64,000 bases of DNA from Chitinophagales bacterium (GTDB lineage Bacteria; Bacteroidota; Bacteroidia; Chitinophagales; JADIYW01): positions 1-64,000 of the forward strand of contig JAIBAX010000016.1 of assembly GCA_019694955.1 (NCBI GenBank), read 5' to 3'. Shown here piece by piece: positions 10,705 to 20,177 of this stretch. The notes under the pieces are model-generated. The model saw only the letters and a program-made list of their open reading frames with translations. It did no database searches and was not told the origin of the DNA. Positions within the stretch are counted from its first letter, which is position 1. Every line of letters starts with the position of its first letter. Position numbers and translations under genes: made by a program.

Positions 10705-11383
10705 AGAAACTATCAATATAAGCAATGGCTTCCTCGACATCATCGGTAACTAAATACAATTTCAAATCCTCTTCACTGATATTTCTTTGTTTTACTAAAA
10801 GTTCTTTTTCAAACCATTGTATTAATCCTTTCCAGTAACTTTTACCCATTAAAACGATAGGAATTCTGTCGATTTTTCTTGTTTGTACCAAGGTGAGAAT
10901 TTCAAATAATTCATCCATTGTGCCAAATCCTCCCGGCATATACACAAAACCTTGGGCATATTTTACGAAGGCAACTTTTCTAACAAAGAAATAATTGAAG
11001 TTAATGAGTTTATCCTGATCGATGTATTTATTATTGTACTGCTCATGCGGTAAGTCTATGTTTAACCCTACAGATTTTCCTTTCTTCTGAAAGGCGCCTT
11101 TATTTCCTGCTTCCATGATGCCCGGTCCTCCACCTGTAATAACACCATAGCCTTCTTCTGCCAGTCTTTCAGCTAGCTGAACGGTCAATTTATAATATTT
11201 ATTGGTTGGTTTTGTTCTTGCAGAACCAAATATGGAAATACAGGGACCGATTCTGTTCATGGTTTCATAGGCATCTACAAATTCGCCCATGATTCTGAAT
11301 ATACTCCAACTATTGGAAGCATTGATTTGTGTCCACGTTTTATCGCGGTACGGTTTTTTCTTTTTAAACTCTTCTAATGCCAT
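10667..11383 (-). CDS. LOG-family protein (nucleotide phosphoribohydrolase-like)
   Basis: About 238 residues. The LOG/lysine-decarboxylase-like Rossmann domain is evident from GGGPGIMEAGNKGA and the diagnostic MPGGFGTMDELFE. Characterised relatives release the base from cytokinin or purine nucleoside 5'-monophosphates. A role in nucleotide turnover is the best inference; the old lysine decarboxylase label is not supported. The start at 11383 overlaps the symporter stop by about 20 nt, indicating translational coupling; an ATG two codons upstream is equally in frame. The 3' end overlaps the M23 gene. Confidence 0.88.
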   Translation of the reverse strand: MALEEFKKKKPYRDKTWTQINASNSWSIFRIMGEFVDAYETMNRIGPCISIFGSARTKPTNKYYKLTVQLAERLAEEGYGVITGGGPGIMEAGNKGAFQKKGKSVGLNIDLPHEQYNNKYIDQDKLINFNYFFVRKVAFVKYAQGFVYMPGGFGTMDELFEILTLVQTRKIDRIPIVLMGKSYWKGLIQWFEKELLVKQRNISEEDLKLYLVTDDVEEAIAYIDSFYEDTSHEFKPNF

Positions 11384-12836
11384 AATCACTTTTTTTACTG
11401 GTCAATAATAAAATAAAAAATGTAATGAAGCCGTTGATAATCAACAATTCAGCTCCAATTACATATCCTCCGAGCCATGCGGCTTTTTGCTTGGATGCCC
11501 AATACAATCCGGTACATAAAAGGGCGCTAAAGATACAAATAATCGGCACAATTGTATCATTCGCTTTTCTATTCGTTAAAATTCCAAAGGTAAACAAACC
11601 CAATAGTGGCCCATATGTTATGCCTGCAATATCCAAAACCGTAAATACCAACGACTGATCTCTTGATAAGGAAAATAACATCACTACAATATAAAGGATT
11701 GCCGCAAAACCTGCATGAATACTCAATCTTAACCGTCTATTTTGTTCTGCCTCATCCTGACTCTTATGTAAAAAATCAATATAAAAAGATGTCGTCAGCG
11801 TGGTTAAAACGGAGTCGGCACTGTTAAAGGTTGCTGCTGTTAACCCAATTACAAAAATTAGTCCGGCAGCCATCCCTAAGTGTCCGAATGCAAGCGTTGG
11901 GAACAATTCATCTGCAATTTCGGGAGCAGGAATATGCATTTCCGCAATGTAAATGTATAATAATGCACCCAAAACCAAAAAGAACAAATTAACAACCAAT
12001 ACGATAATGCTGAACATATTTATATTTTTCTGTGCCTCTCCCAACGAGCGGCAACTCAGGTTTTTTTGCATCATGTTTTGGTCTAAACCTGTCATGCATA
12101 TCGCAATAAATGCTCCTCCTATGAATTGTTTAAAAAAGAAATTCTTCGGTTTCCAATCCCAGAAGAAAATTTGATTGTTTTGATAATCAACGATTTTGTG
12201 ATACATATCCCCGACAGAAAGATGCAGTGATTTGCCAATAAACAATATGGTACAAATGACGCCCATCAGTAAAAAGAAGGACTGAAAAGCATCCGTCCAT
12301 ACCAGTGTTTTAATGCCACCTTTAAGGGTATATACCAATATGAGTGCGATGATGATAAAAACAGTTACCGGAAAGGGAATGTTAAAAGCATCAAAAACGA
12401 ATTTCTGTAAAACGATGGCAGCAAGAAATAAACGCCCTCCGGCACCGATTAATCTGGAAAGAATAAAAAAGAATGAACCCGTTACTTGTGAAACCTTACC
12501 AATTCTCTCTTCTAAATATGCATAAATTGAAGTGAGATTCAGCCTATAATACAAAGGAAGCAAGACATAAGAAATTGCCCAATACCCCACTACATACCCT
12601 AAAACAATTTGAAGATAGTTGAACTGCGCCTTTTCTACAGATCCCGGCACAGAGAGATAGGTAAGCCCGGAAAGAGAATCCCCAATCATACCAAATGCCA
12701 CCAAATACCAGATGGAAGCTTTGTTTCCGGTAAAATAGGCATTATTGCTGGCATTTCTGGAAGTGAAATATGCTATCAGCAACAGCATAACAAAATACAA
12801 TGCTATACAACTCAATATTAGGTAAGGACTCAGCAT
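11364..12836 (-). CDS. sodium:solute symporter (SSS family)
   Basis: 490 residues with about 13 predicted membrane helices. The N-terminal helix starts directly at MLSPYLILSCIALYFVMLLL, as in SSS proteins. GDSLSGLTYLSVPGS in the first discontinuous helix region and GLTAATFNSADSVLTTLTTS in the eighth carry the Ser/Thr-rich sodium-site pattern of the family. Length is typical. The substrate is not readable; relatives carry sugars, sialic acid, proline or pantothenate. It is the first gene of the minus-strand run that continues with the LOG protein, so the two are probably co-expressed. Confidence 0.9.
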   Translation of the reverse strand: MLSPYLILSCIALYFVMLLLIAYFTSRNASNNAYFTGNKASIWYLVAFGMIGDSLSGLTYLSVPGSVEKAQFNYLQIVLGYVVGYWAISYVLLPLYYRLNLTSIYAYLEERIGKVSQVTGSFFFILSRLIGAGGRLFLAAIVLQKFVFDAFNIPFPVTVFIIIALILVYTLKGGIKTLVWTDAFQSFFLLMGVICTILFIGKSLHLSVGDMYHKIVDYQNNQIFFWDWKPKNFFFKQFIGGAFIAICMTGLDQNMMQKNLSCRSLGEAQKNINMFSIIVLVVNLFFLVLGALLYIYIAEMHIPAPEIADELFPTLAFGHLGMAAGLIFVIGLTAATFNSADSVLTTLTTSFYIDFLHKSQDEAEQNRRLRLSIHAGFAAILYIVVMLFSLSRDQSLVFTVLDIAGITYGPLLGLFTFGILTNRKANDTIVPIICIFSALLCTGLYWASKQKAAWLGGYVIGAELLIINGFITFFILLLTSKKSDYGIRRV

Positions 12837-12949
12837 TTCTTGCGATAAAAATGGTCAAAACATCAAAAATACATGCTTTATAGTTTGATAGGCAGATTTG
12901 TTGATTATATTTATCAACCATTTATTGTGTAAAACTTAAAAATAGACTT

Positions 12950-12957
12950 TAACTTTG
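12950..12957 (+). promoter_or_regulatory. -7 box for recR
   Basis: TAACTTTG matches TAnnTTTG and ends 22 nt before the recR ATG. The -33 element is weak (ATTG at 12924). Confidence 0.5.
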
Positions 12958-12979
12958 CCAACGCATTAATTTAAATCTA

Positions 12980-13603
12980 ATGGAATTTCCTTCTTTGCTC
13001 ATACAAGATGCCGTCAATGCTTTTGCATCACTGCCCGGAATTGGGAAAAAGACAGCACTGCGTATGGTCATCCATTTTTTGCAAACAGAACCTTCCAAAG
13101 TGGAACAATTTGCGGAGGCTATTGTTAAAATGAGGAAAGAGATTAAACACTGTAAGGTTTGCCATAATATTGCCGATACGGACGTTTGCTCCATTTGCGC
13201 CAATCCACGTCGCGACCATGGTATTGTTTGTATCGTTGAGAATTTTCGCGATATCATCTCTATTGAAAACACCCGTCATTTCCAAGGTGTTTACCATGTT
13301 TTAGAGGGGTTGATTTCTCCTATCGATGGTGTCGGTCCGGAAAAACTCAATATTGCCAGTCTGGAGGATAGGCTGCTGCAGGGAAATGTACAAGAAGTCA
13401 TTATGGCACTTAATCCGACTATTGATGGCGATACCACTATCTTTTATCTATCAAAAATCATTGGAAAATACCCTATAAAAATTACCACCATCGCCAGAGG
13501 CATTGCTTTTGGTGGCGAATTGGAGTTTGTAGATGATATTACTTTGGCAAGATCTATCGCCGCTCGCCTACCTTATGAAAAATACCTGAACGGAAACTCA
13601 TGA
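12980..13603 (+). CDS. recR: recombination mediator RecR
   Basis: 207 residues. Works with RecF/RecO to load RecA on single-stranded gaps. The N-terminal helix-hairpin-helix reads LPGIGKKTALRM. A four-cysteine zinc finger follows at C58, C61, C70 and C73. The Toprim domain begins at GIVCIVEN and runs to about residue 175, with the C-terminal Walker-B-like helix after it. Length is at the upper end of normal. Its last codons overlap the downstream glycosyltransferase start (ATGA), so translation is coupled although the functions are unrelated. Confidence 0.96.
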   Translation: MEFPSLLIQDAVNAFASLPGIGKKTALRMVIHFLQTEPSKVEQFAEAIVKMRKEIKHCKVCHNIADTDVCSICANPRRDHGIVCIVENFRDIISIENTRHFQGVYHVLEGLISPIDGVGPEKLNIASLEDRLLQGNVQEVIMALNPTIDGDTTIFYLSKIIGKYPIKITTIARGIAFGGELEFVDDITLARSIAARLPYEKYLNGNS

Positions 13604-15564
13604 TGCTTTCTGTCATCATAGTGAATTACAACGTAAAGCATTTCCTTGAACAAGCTTTAACAGCTGTTTTTCATTCCAAAGTAAATTTTAATTTTGATGT
13701 GTTTGTCGTTGACAATAACAGCGCTGATGGCTCAGTAGAAATGGTGAAGACACATTTCCCTCAAGTGCATTTGATGGCAGAAAGAGAAAATCATGGGTTT
13801 TCAAAAGCCAATAATTTGGCCATAAAAACATCGATGGCGAAATACGTATTGCTACTAAATCCTGATACTGTCATTGAAACGGATACACTCCAAAAATCGG
13901 TTGACTTCATGGAAAGAACCCCCGATGCAGGTGGGCTTGGCGTTAAAATGATTGACGGTCGCGGCAATTTTTTACCGGAGTCCAAACGAGGATTCCCTTC
14001 GCCAATGGTTGCTTTTTACAAAATGACAGGTCTCTCCACCATCTTTCCTCACTCAACAACTTTTGGGAAATACCACCTTAGTTACTTAGATAAAAATACC
14101 ATACACGAAGTAGAAGTATTGTCCGGTGCATTTATGTTGTTAAGAAAATCGGTATTAGACGATATAGGCCTGTTAGATGAAGCCTTTTTTATGTATGGAG
14201 AAGATATTGACTTGTCTTATCGCATCGTTCAGGCAGGTTATAAAAACTATTATTTTCCTACAACGAAAATTATCCATTTCAAAGGTGAAAGCACCCGAAA
14301 AGGTAGTTTGAACTACGTAAAAGTGTTCTATCAGGCCATGATTATCTTTTTAGAAAAACACTTTCATGGCACAGGAAAGGGTGCCTTGGTATATTTTCTA
14401 AAAATCGGCATTTATTTGAGGGCAATGATGGCGGTCGGCAATCGCATTATCAGTCGCTTGGGTTGGACGCTTTTGGATGCCTTGTTTATTTTTATCGGGT
14501 TGTTTTTTATCAAGGAATTTTGGGAAAATGTAGTAAAGATTAAAGATAAGGTTACCTATCCCCCGGAGTTCTTATATGTAAATGTTCCGCTTTATATTTC
14601 TATTTGGCTTTTATCTATTTTCTTTTCCGGTGGTTATGACAAAAACATTAAATATTGGAAGATATTCCGAGGACTCACCATTGGTACAATACTGATTGCA
14701 GCAGTATATGGATTTCTCAGCATGAAATTCCGGTTCAGCAGGGGTATGATTTTAGTAGGTTTTGTATGGGCATCTCTGTTTACATTTTTTAGCAGGTTAT
14801 TATATTTTTCCTTAAAAGGCAAGTCTAAATCGTTATTTACCGATGTTAAGCGGTTAATGGTGGCCGGTTCTCGTGAAGAAGCTGAGCGCATAGTTGATTT
14901 ATTGAAAAAGGTTGGTGTAAAAAAGGAGTTTTTAGGTTTTGTGAGCACACACCCAGAAGATGAACAAGCAGAGGCGTTTCTTGGTAAGCCTGAAAAAATC
15001 ACAGAAATTGCCGGTATCATGAAGCCCGATGAGATTATTTTCTGTAGTAGCCATCTGAGCAGTAACCAAATCATTTCCTACATGACTGTTTTAGAAGGTA
15101 TTGACTTTAAAATTGCCCCACAAGAAGGTGCCGGAATTATTGGGAGTAACTCTAAAAATACAGCCGGAGATTTATATACAATCGATATAAGTTTCAAAAT
15201 AAATAATGACTTTGGAAAGAGAAATAAACGATTGATAGACATATTATTGTCTCTATTATTCCTGGCTACCTCGCCTATATTCATTTTGATAAATCGCAGA
15301 AAATCAACGTTTTTGTCTAACATTTTTTATGTATTAATAGGTAAAAAAAGTTGGGTGGGTTATGATAAAAGATTAGGCGAAGAACATAAAAACAATCTCC
15401 CAAAAATTAAAATGGGCGTGCTTTCTCCTTTAGATATATTACGAAATTCCGACTTGGAGGAAGAAATTATCAGGAGGGCACATTTGATTTATGCCAAGGA
15501 ATATTCAGGATTGACGGATTTAATGATAGTATTTAAAAATCTCACTCATTTAGATAAGCAATAG
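13600..15564 (+). CDS. family 2 glycosyltransferase fused to a reduced sugar-phosphotransferase-like region
   Basis: 654 residues. Residues 1 to about 230 form a rhamnosyltransferase-type GT2 domain: MLSVIIVNYNVKHFL, VVDNNSADGS, LLLNPDTVIE (the DxD-like site) and the acceptor helix GEDIDLSYRI. Several membrane helices follow (about 265-400). Next comes a CoA-binding-like Rossmann segment (RLMVAGSREEAERIV) like that before bacterial sugar transferases, then KRLIDILLSLLFLATSP, the characteristic transferase membrane anchor. The catalytic part is shortened: no KFRSM and no DELPQ equivalent, and the usual VGPRP is VGYD. Probably a membrane glycosyltransferase in cell-surface glycan synthesis whose second domain is inactive. 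Alternative start three nucleotides downstream. Confidence 0.82.
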   Translation: MMLSVIIVNYNVKHFLEQALTAVFHSKVNFNFDVFVVDNNSADGSVEMVKTHFPQVHLMAERENHGFSKANNLAIKTSMAKYVLLLNPDTVIETDTLQKSVDFMERTPDAGGLGVKMIDGRGNFLPESKRGFPSPMVAFYKMTGLSTIFPHSTTFGKYHLSYLDKNTIHEVEVLSGAFMLLRKSVLDDIGLLDEAFFMYGEDIDLSYRIVQAGYKNYYFPTTKIIHFKGESTRKGSLNYVKVFYQAMIIFLEKHFHGTGKGALVYFLKIGIYLRAMMAVGNRIISRLGWTLLDALFIFIGLFFIKEFWENVVKIKDKVTYPPEFLYVNVPLYISIWLLSIFFSGGYDKNIKYWKIFRGLTIGTILIAAVYGFLSMKFRFSRGMILVGFVWASLFTFFSRLLYFSLKGKSKSLFTDVKRLMVAGSREEAERIVDLLKKVGVKKEFLGFVSTHPEDEQAEAFLGKPEKITEIAGIMKPDEIIFCSSHLSSNQIISYMTVLEGIDFKIAPQEGAGIIGSNSKNTAGDLYTIDISFKINNDFGKRNKRLIDILLSLLFLATSPIFILINRRKSTFLSNIFYVLIGKKSWVGYDKRLGEEHKNNLPKIKMGVLSPLDILRNSDLEEEIIRRAHLIYAKEYSGLTDLMIVFKNLTHLDKQ

Positions 15565-15661
15565 TTGCTGTTGGGTTGTTGCTCATTGAAAACGGCTCAA
15601 CCTTCGCTACTTTGAATCGAACTTCACAGAAACTTTACGCACTTGATTGCCAGATAAAGCG

Positions 15662-15669
15662 TAATTTTG
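15662..15669 (+). promoter_or_regulatory. -7 box for mqnC
   Basis: TAATTTTG fits TAnnTTTG and ends 17 nt before the ATG at 15687. It lies inside the longer frame that starts at 15576, which argues against that upstream start. Confidence 0.5.
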
Positions 15670-15686
15670 TCATACATAGCAATGAT

Positions 15687-16811
15687 ATGATGCAACTCAA
15701 AAACTTATATGAAAAAGCACTACATGGCGAGTTTCTTTCTCCTGAAGAAGGCGTCTTCCTATTTGAACAAGCACCTACTACGGAATTGATGACGATAGGA
15801 AATGCCATGCGCTGGCAGCGGAAAAAAGAAAAAGTAGTCACATGGATGATCGATAGAAATGTCAACACAACGAATGTTTGTGTAGCAAATTGCAAGTTTT
15901 GTAATTTTTATAGAAAACCCGGACATGAACAATCGTATATTACCGATATAGAAACATATAAATGGAAGATTGAAGAAACCATTCGATATGGTGGAGACCA
16001 ACTTTTACTACAAGGCGGCCATCACCCGGAGCTCGGCTTGCGATTTTATACAGATATTTTCAAACAAATAAAACAGTTATATCCCGATATTAAACTCCAT
16101 GCTTTGGGTCCACCGGAAATAGCACATATTTGTAAATTGGAGGGACTTAGCCACAAGGAAGTTCTTTCGGCATTAAAAGAAGCCGGACTTGATTCTTTGC
16201 CGGGTGCCGGTGCTGAAATCCTCAATGATAGGGTAAGGCGTTTACTGGCAAAAGGGAAATGTAGCGGTGGGGAATGGTTGGATGTGATGCGCGCCGCCCA
16301 TCAGATTGGGCTGACAACTTCTGCAACTATGATGTTCGGACATATTGAAACTATTTATGAGCGAATGGAACATTTGGCTTGGATTCGTCAGGTGCAATCT
16401 GAAAAACCAATAAATGCAAAAGGATTTTTGGCTTTTATTCCATGGCCATTTCAAGATGAAGATACGCTATTAACTAGGCTTCGAAATATTCGCAATCAGG
16501 TAACTGGAGATGAGTATATCCGAATGATTGCACTATCGAGAATGATGTTGCCAAATATCGACAATATTCAAGCATCTTGGTTAACAGTAGGAAAGGATGT
16601 TGCGCAGATTTGCCTCCACGCTGGCGCCAATGATTTTGGCTCAATAATGATAGAAGAAAATGTAGTTTCTGCCGCAGGTGCTCCACATCGATTCACTGCA
16701 AAGGGCATCCAAGAATCTATTCGCCTAGCGGGCTTCGAACCACGGCTTCGCAACCAACAATATGAATACCGTATCATGCCGGAAATGGTCGAACAGGTGA
16801 TCAATTATTAG
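15687..16811 (+). CDS. mqnC: cyclic dehypoxanthinyl futalosine synthase (radical SAM)
   Basis: 374 residues from 15687. Radical SAM enzyme of the futalosine route to menaquinone; it cyclises dehypoxanthine futalosine. The cluster motif is CVANCKFCNF (CxxxCxxC) about 65 residues in. LLQGGHHPELGL, the GAGAEILNDRVR segment and the C-terminal MIEENVVSAAGAPHR are typical of MqnC and separate it from the related MqnE. The frame is open from 15576, but a -7 box lies inside that extension, and the chosen ATG gives the normal family length. Followed by a dyad repeat that may terminate transcription, then an aminofutalosine deaminase-like gene. Confidence 0.92.
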   Translation: MMQLKNLYEKALHGEFLSPEEGVFLFEQAPTTELMTIGNAMRWQRKKEKVVTWMIDRNVNTTNVCVANCKFCNFYRKPGHEQSYITDIETYKWKIEETIRYGGDQLLLQGGHHPELGLRFYTDIFKQIKQLYPDIKLHALGPPEIAHICKLEGLSHKEVLSALKEAGLDSLPGAGAEILNDRVRRLLAKGKCSGGEWLDVMRAAHQIGLTTSATMMFGHIETIYERMEHLAWIRQVQSEKPINAKGFLAFIPWPFQDEDTLLTRLRNIRNQVTGDEYIRMIALSRMMLPNIDNIQASWLTVGKDVAQICLHAGANDFGSIMIEENVVSAAGAPHRFTAKGIQESIRLAGFEPRLRNQQYEYRIMPEMVEQVINY

Positions 16812-16818
16812 TTTCAAT

Positions 16819-16851
16819 AAACCTGACAGGTTTTGAAAACCTGTTAGGTTT
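16819..16851. repeat. 33-bp dyad repeat (AACCTGACAGGTT type)
   Basis: AAACCTGACAGGTTTT and its inverse with one mismatch, separated by 2 nt. Sequences of this type are, to my knowledge, common between genes in Bacteroidota. Eight nucleotides after the mqnC stop; it may act as a transcription terminator or mRNA 3' protector. Confidence 0.75.
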
Positions 16852-16892
16852 ACGGAAACAGAATATTTCAAAAATTATCCATTTATTTGTAC

Positions 16893-18065
16893 ATGCAAAA
16901 ATTCAGTGCAGATATTATTTATCCAGTAAGTTCTGAACCTTTGAAAAACCATGTCATTGTCACGGATGATTCTGGGATCATTCTGGATATTACAGATGCT
17001 GCCCAACATGATGCCGGTACTGTTCAAAAATTTAGCGGTGCTATTGTTCCCGGATTTGTAAATACACACTGTCATCTGGAGTTATCGCACATGTTAGGGA
17101 AAGTAGATACTGGAACGGGTTTGTTAGAATTTATCAGACAAGTGATTACCAGAAGAGATGCCTCACAAGATGTTATTTATGAAGCCATTCGTTTGGCGGA
17201 GGAAGAAATGTTGAAAAACGGTATTGTTGCTGTTGGAGATATTTCTAATACTACAGATTCGTTTTTACAGAAACGGCAAGGTCGTCTTTTCTACTATACT
17301 TTTGTGGAATTCTTCGACCTGATGAAAAGTAGTGATGCGCAGGTGAATTTCGACAAATACATTTCTGTATTTACCCAATTGGAAGAGAATTCTTTCAATA
17401 AAAAGAGCTGTGTTCCGCATGCTCCATATTCGGTTTCTGAAAAATTGTTTTCCATGCTTAACGTTGAAAATCAACGAGAAGCAACCATTTCAATCCACAA
17501 TCAAGAGACACCTGCTGAAGATGCACTTTTCCGGAATGGCCATAGTGACTTTTCTGATTTCTTTAATCAGTTCGGCACTCATATGGATATGGTTCCAATA
17601 AAAAATGCTTCTATTGAATATGCCATTCAACAAATCCCTCCTCAACACCGTGTTTTGTTTGTTCACAATACCCTTACGAGAAAACAAGATATACTTGTAG
17701 CACAAGAGGTATTCGAAAAATGCTTCTGGGCAACATGTCCCAACGCCAATTTATATATAGAAAACCGACTTCCGAATTATAAGCATTTTGTTGAAACAGG
17801 TGCGAAGGTGACGATTGGTACGGATAGCCTGACCAGCAACTGGCAGCTATGTATTTGGGAAGAGATGAAAACGATATTTAAGTATCAATCTTGGTTGTCT
17901 TTTGAAACTGTTTTAGGTTGGGCAACCAAAAATGGCGCTGAATCGTTGAATTTCAACGATTTACTTGGAACGATTGAGCAAAACAAAAAACCGGGATTGG
18001 TATTATTGGAAGGCTTCTTTCCGGAAAGGAAATCTTATCATTGTAAACCCAAAAGACTGATATAA
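16893..18065 (+). CDS. mqnF: amidohydrolase, probable aminofutalosine deaminase
   Basis: About 390 residues. Amidohydrolase of the cytosolic ATZ/TRZ/SsnA type: VPGFVNTHCHLELSH gives HxH, VPHAPYSVS and SIHNQET supply the middle His ligands, and TIGTDSLTSN the final Asp. Position right after mqnC suggests aminodeoxyfutalosine deaminase (MqnF), the step that makes futalosine; this is inference from context. The TTG at 16887 is in frame, but the ATG at 16893 is preferred. TTTATTTG, one base off the -7 consensus, ends 3 nt before that ATG, so a leaderless message is possible. Its stop overlaps coaX by one base (TAATG). Confidence 0.78.
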   Translation: MQKFSADIIYPVSSEPLKNHVIVTDDSGIILDITDAAQHDAGTVQKFSGAIVPGFVNTHCHLELSHMLGKVDTGTGLLEFIRQVITRRDASQDVIYEAIRLAEEEMLKNGIVAVGDISNTTDSFLQKRQGRLFYYTFVEFFDLMKSSDAQVNFDKYISVFTQLEENSFNKKSCVPHAPYSVSEKLFSMLNVENQREATISIHNQETPAEDALFRNGHSDFSDFFNQFGTHMDMVPIKNASIEYAIQQIPPQHRVLFVHNTLTRKQDILVAQEVFEKCFWATCPNANLYIENRLPNYKHFVETGAKVTIGTDSLTSNWQLCIWEEMKTIFKYQSWLSFETVLGWATKNGAESLNFNDLLGTIEQNKKPGLVLLEGFFPERKSYHCKPKRLI

Positions 18066-18796
18066 TGAATTTATGTATTGACCGAGGAAATACGCGCACT
18101 AAAATCGCAGTCTTTCATCAGAATGATTTGATTTTTGAATATGCCGCAAAAACGGTGTCTATATATCAGCTAAAAAGATGGGCGAGTCAGTATGCAGTAA
18201 AAAATGTCATTTTCTCGTCTGTAAAGGACTATCCTGTAACGTGGGAGTCTTTTTTTCGTGGTTTTGATAATTCCATTATTCTTTCTCCCGAGACAAACCT
18301 TCCTTTTGTCAATGCGTATTCTACGCCGCATACGCTCGGTATGGACAGGATTGCTTTGATTTGTGCTGCGGGATCTTTGTTTCCAAAAAAACCAGTTCTT
18401 GTTATTGGTGCCGGAACTTGTATCACCCTTAATTTTATCAATGAAGAAGGCGTTTTTTTAGGGGGAAGTATTCATCCCGGTCTCCAGATGCGATTCTGGG
18501 CGATGCATACTTATACCAAAAAATTGCCACTAATACCTTTTCAGCAGGAGAATCCACTCATCGGAAATTCAACCCAAACCAGTATGTTATCAGGTGTGGT
18601 GAACGGTGCTGTTCATGAAATAGATGGGATGATAGATGAATATAAAGTTAAAAATCCCAAATTAGCCGTAATAATTTCTGGTGGAGATGCACAAATATTT
18701 GAATCTAAACTAAAAAACAAGATATTTGCGATTCCTAATTGTGTTTTATTGGGATTAAACCAAATTTTAAATTATAATGTTCAGTATCAATCTTAG
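18065..18796 (+). CDS. coaX: type III pantothenate kinase
   Basis: 243 residues. Phosphorylates pantothenate, first step of coenzyme A synthesis, in the cytosol. ASKHA-fold motifs are visible: MNLCIDRGNTRTKIAVF (phosphate 1), HTLGMDRIALICAA, GAGTCITLNFI (phosphate 2 region), GGSIHPGLQMR and VIISGGDAQIF (adenosine). Length is typical. It starts on the last base of the previous gene and overlaps the following outer-membrane protein gene by 20 nt, so the three are translated as a unit. Confidence 0.95.
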   Translation: MNLCIDRGNTRTKIAVFHQNDLIFEYAAKTVSIYQLKRWASQYAVKNVIFSSVKDYPVTWESFFRGFDNSIILSPETNLPFVNAYSTPHTLGMDRIALICAAGSLFPKKPVLVIGAGTCITLNFINEEGVFLGGSIHPGLQMRFWAMHTYTKKLPLIPFQQENPLIGNSTQTSMLSGVVNGAVHEIDGMIDEYKVKNPKLAVIISGGDAQIFESKLKNKIFAIPNCVLLGLNQILNYNVQYQS

Positions 18797-20177
18797 GCTA
18801 TACTTCAGCATCATACTTCTTGTTTTAGTTTCAAAAGGATTTTCTCAGGAAAGCACACCCTACTCCAGATATGGATTAGGATATATTGGTGATTATAATT
18901 TCATTCAAAGTTCCTCGATGGGTGGCTTGGGAACGGCGTATCGTTCTTGGGAAAGTGTAAGTTTTATCAATCCGGCTTCCTATTCTGAGCTCTATTTTAC
19001 TTCTTTTGAAGCGGCCGTAAGTGCGGCCGTAGAGCGACTTAAAACGACCACACTTAAAGATTCTAGAGGAAATGGTGGGTTAAACTATTTAGCATTATCT
19101 TTTCCTGCCGGGAAACATGTGGGTATAAGTGCCGGAATGGTGCCTTTTAGCAAAAAAGATTATTTATTAACGGACACTTCTACGTTTATTGGTACTGATG
19201 GCGAAAAATTAGTAAAAGAGTTCGAAGGGGATGGTGGAATTTACAACCTGTATTTTGGTTCCGGTGTAAAGATTAAAGGATTTTCTTTGGGTGCTAATTT
19301 CGGATACATGTTTGGAAAACTCATCAACAACTCTTTTGCTTATCCATTAGATGAAGATTTACTTCCCGATGCAAACTCCTCCACCACTTGGAAATACAAT
19401 AACTTAAGGGTGAAGGGTATTTATTATAATTTTGGTGCGCAATATTCTGATACCGTTAAAACAAAAAAAGAACCGCTTAGAATTACGGTGGGAATAAGCG
19501 GAAATCCGGGTATTAAATTGGGTAAACTCAGTCAATTGGATGAAGGAACTTATACATTTAATACCGAACAATTTTATGGTCCTGTGCCTCGTGCAGAAAA
19601 TCAAGGAATTGAAGACTTTATTCAGGAGAACTTAATTACTGATTATGTTGATACGCTGAAGGAAAGTTTGAATCAAAAAACTCAGGTGAAGATTCCCGGA
19701 ACATTGAATATGGGCATTATGTTTGACCAAGGCTTACAATGGAAAGCCGGTGTCGATTTTAGGTACCAACCTTGGAAAAATTATCAAGGGTATGAAAGCA
19801 ACGGCGCTTCAGTTTTACAAAGCAGTTGGAGAATAGGCGTAGGTGGGGAATATCTTCCGAACCCAGATTTGACCGGAAAATATTCAAAAAAAATAAAATA
19901 TCGTGCCGGATTTAATTATACCAAGTCAAATATTATTGCCAACAGCACTTCTATCAATGAATATGGCTTTAGCTTAGGCTTTGGTTTGCCTATTTTAAAC
20001 ACTATTGCAAATGATGAAGGTTTCTTAAATAAAAGTGCCAACTATTCTTTCAATTTTGGTGTTGAAGCGGGGGCAAGAGGCACAACTAAAAACAACCTTT
20101 TGCAAGAGAGTTTTGTCCGCTTTAAGTTTGGATTTAGTTTCAATGACAGGTGGTTTGTTAAGCGGAAATTCAATTAA
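18777..20177 (+). CDS. outer-membrane beta-barrel protein, function unknown
   Basis: 466 residues with a signal peptide (RLYFSIILLVLVSKGFSQ). The mature start ESTPYSRYGLGYIGDY and the alternating aromatic/glycine strands (LGANFGYMFG, YRAGFNYTKSN, FSLGFGLPIL) point to an outer-membrane barrel, ending in the aromatic WFVKRKFN rather than a classic terminal Phe. I recall this protein type between coaX and lptC in many Bacteroidota, which hints at a role in envelope biogenesis, but I know of no assigned function. It overlaps both neighbours. Confidence 0.75.
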   Translation: MFSINLRLYFSIILLVLVSKGFSQESTPYSRYGLGYIGDYNFIQSSSMGGLGTAYRSWESVSFINPASYSELYFTSFEAAVSAAVERLKTTTLKDSRGNGGLNYLALSFPAGKHVGISAGMVPFSKKDYLLTDTSTFIGTDGEKLVKEFEGDGGIYNLYFGSGVKIKGFSLGANFGYMFGKLINNSFAYPLDEDLLPDANSSTTWKYNNLRVKGIYYNFGAQYSDTVKTKKEPLRITVGISGNPGIKLGKLSQLDEGTYTFNTEQFYGPVPRAENQGIEDFIQENLITDYVDTLKESLNQKTQVKIPGTLNMGIMFDQGLQWKAGVDFRYQPWKNYQGYESNGASVLQSSWRIGVGGEYLPNPDLTGKYSKKIKYRAGFNYTKSNIIANSTSINEYGFSLGFGLPILNTIANDEGFLNKSANYSFNFGVEAGARGTTKNNLLQESFVRFKFGFSFNDRWFVKRKFN

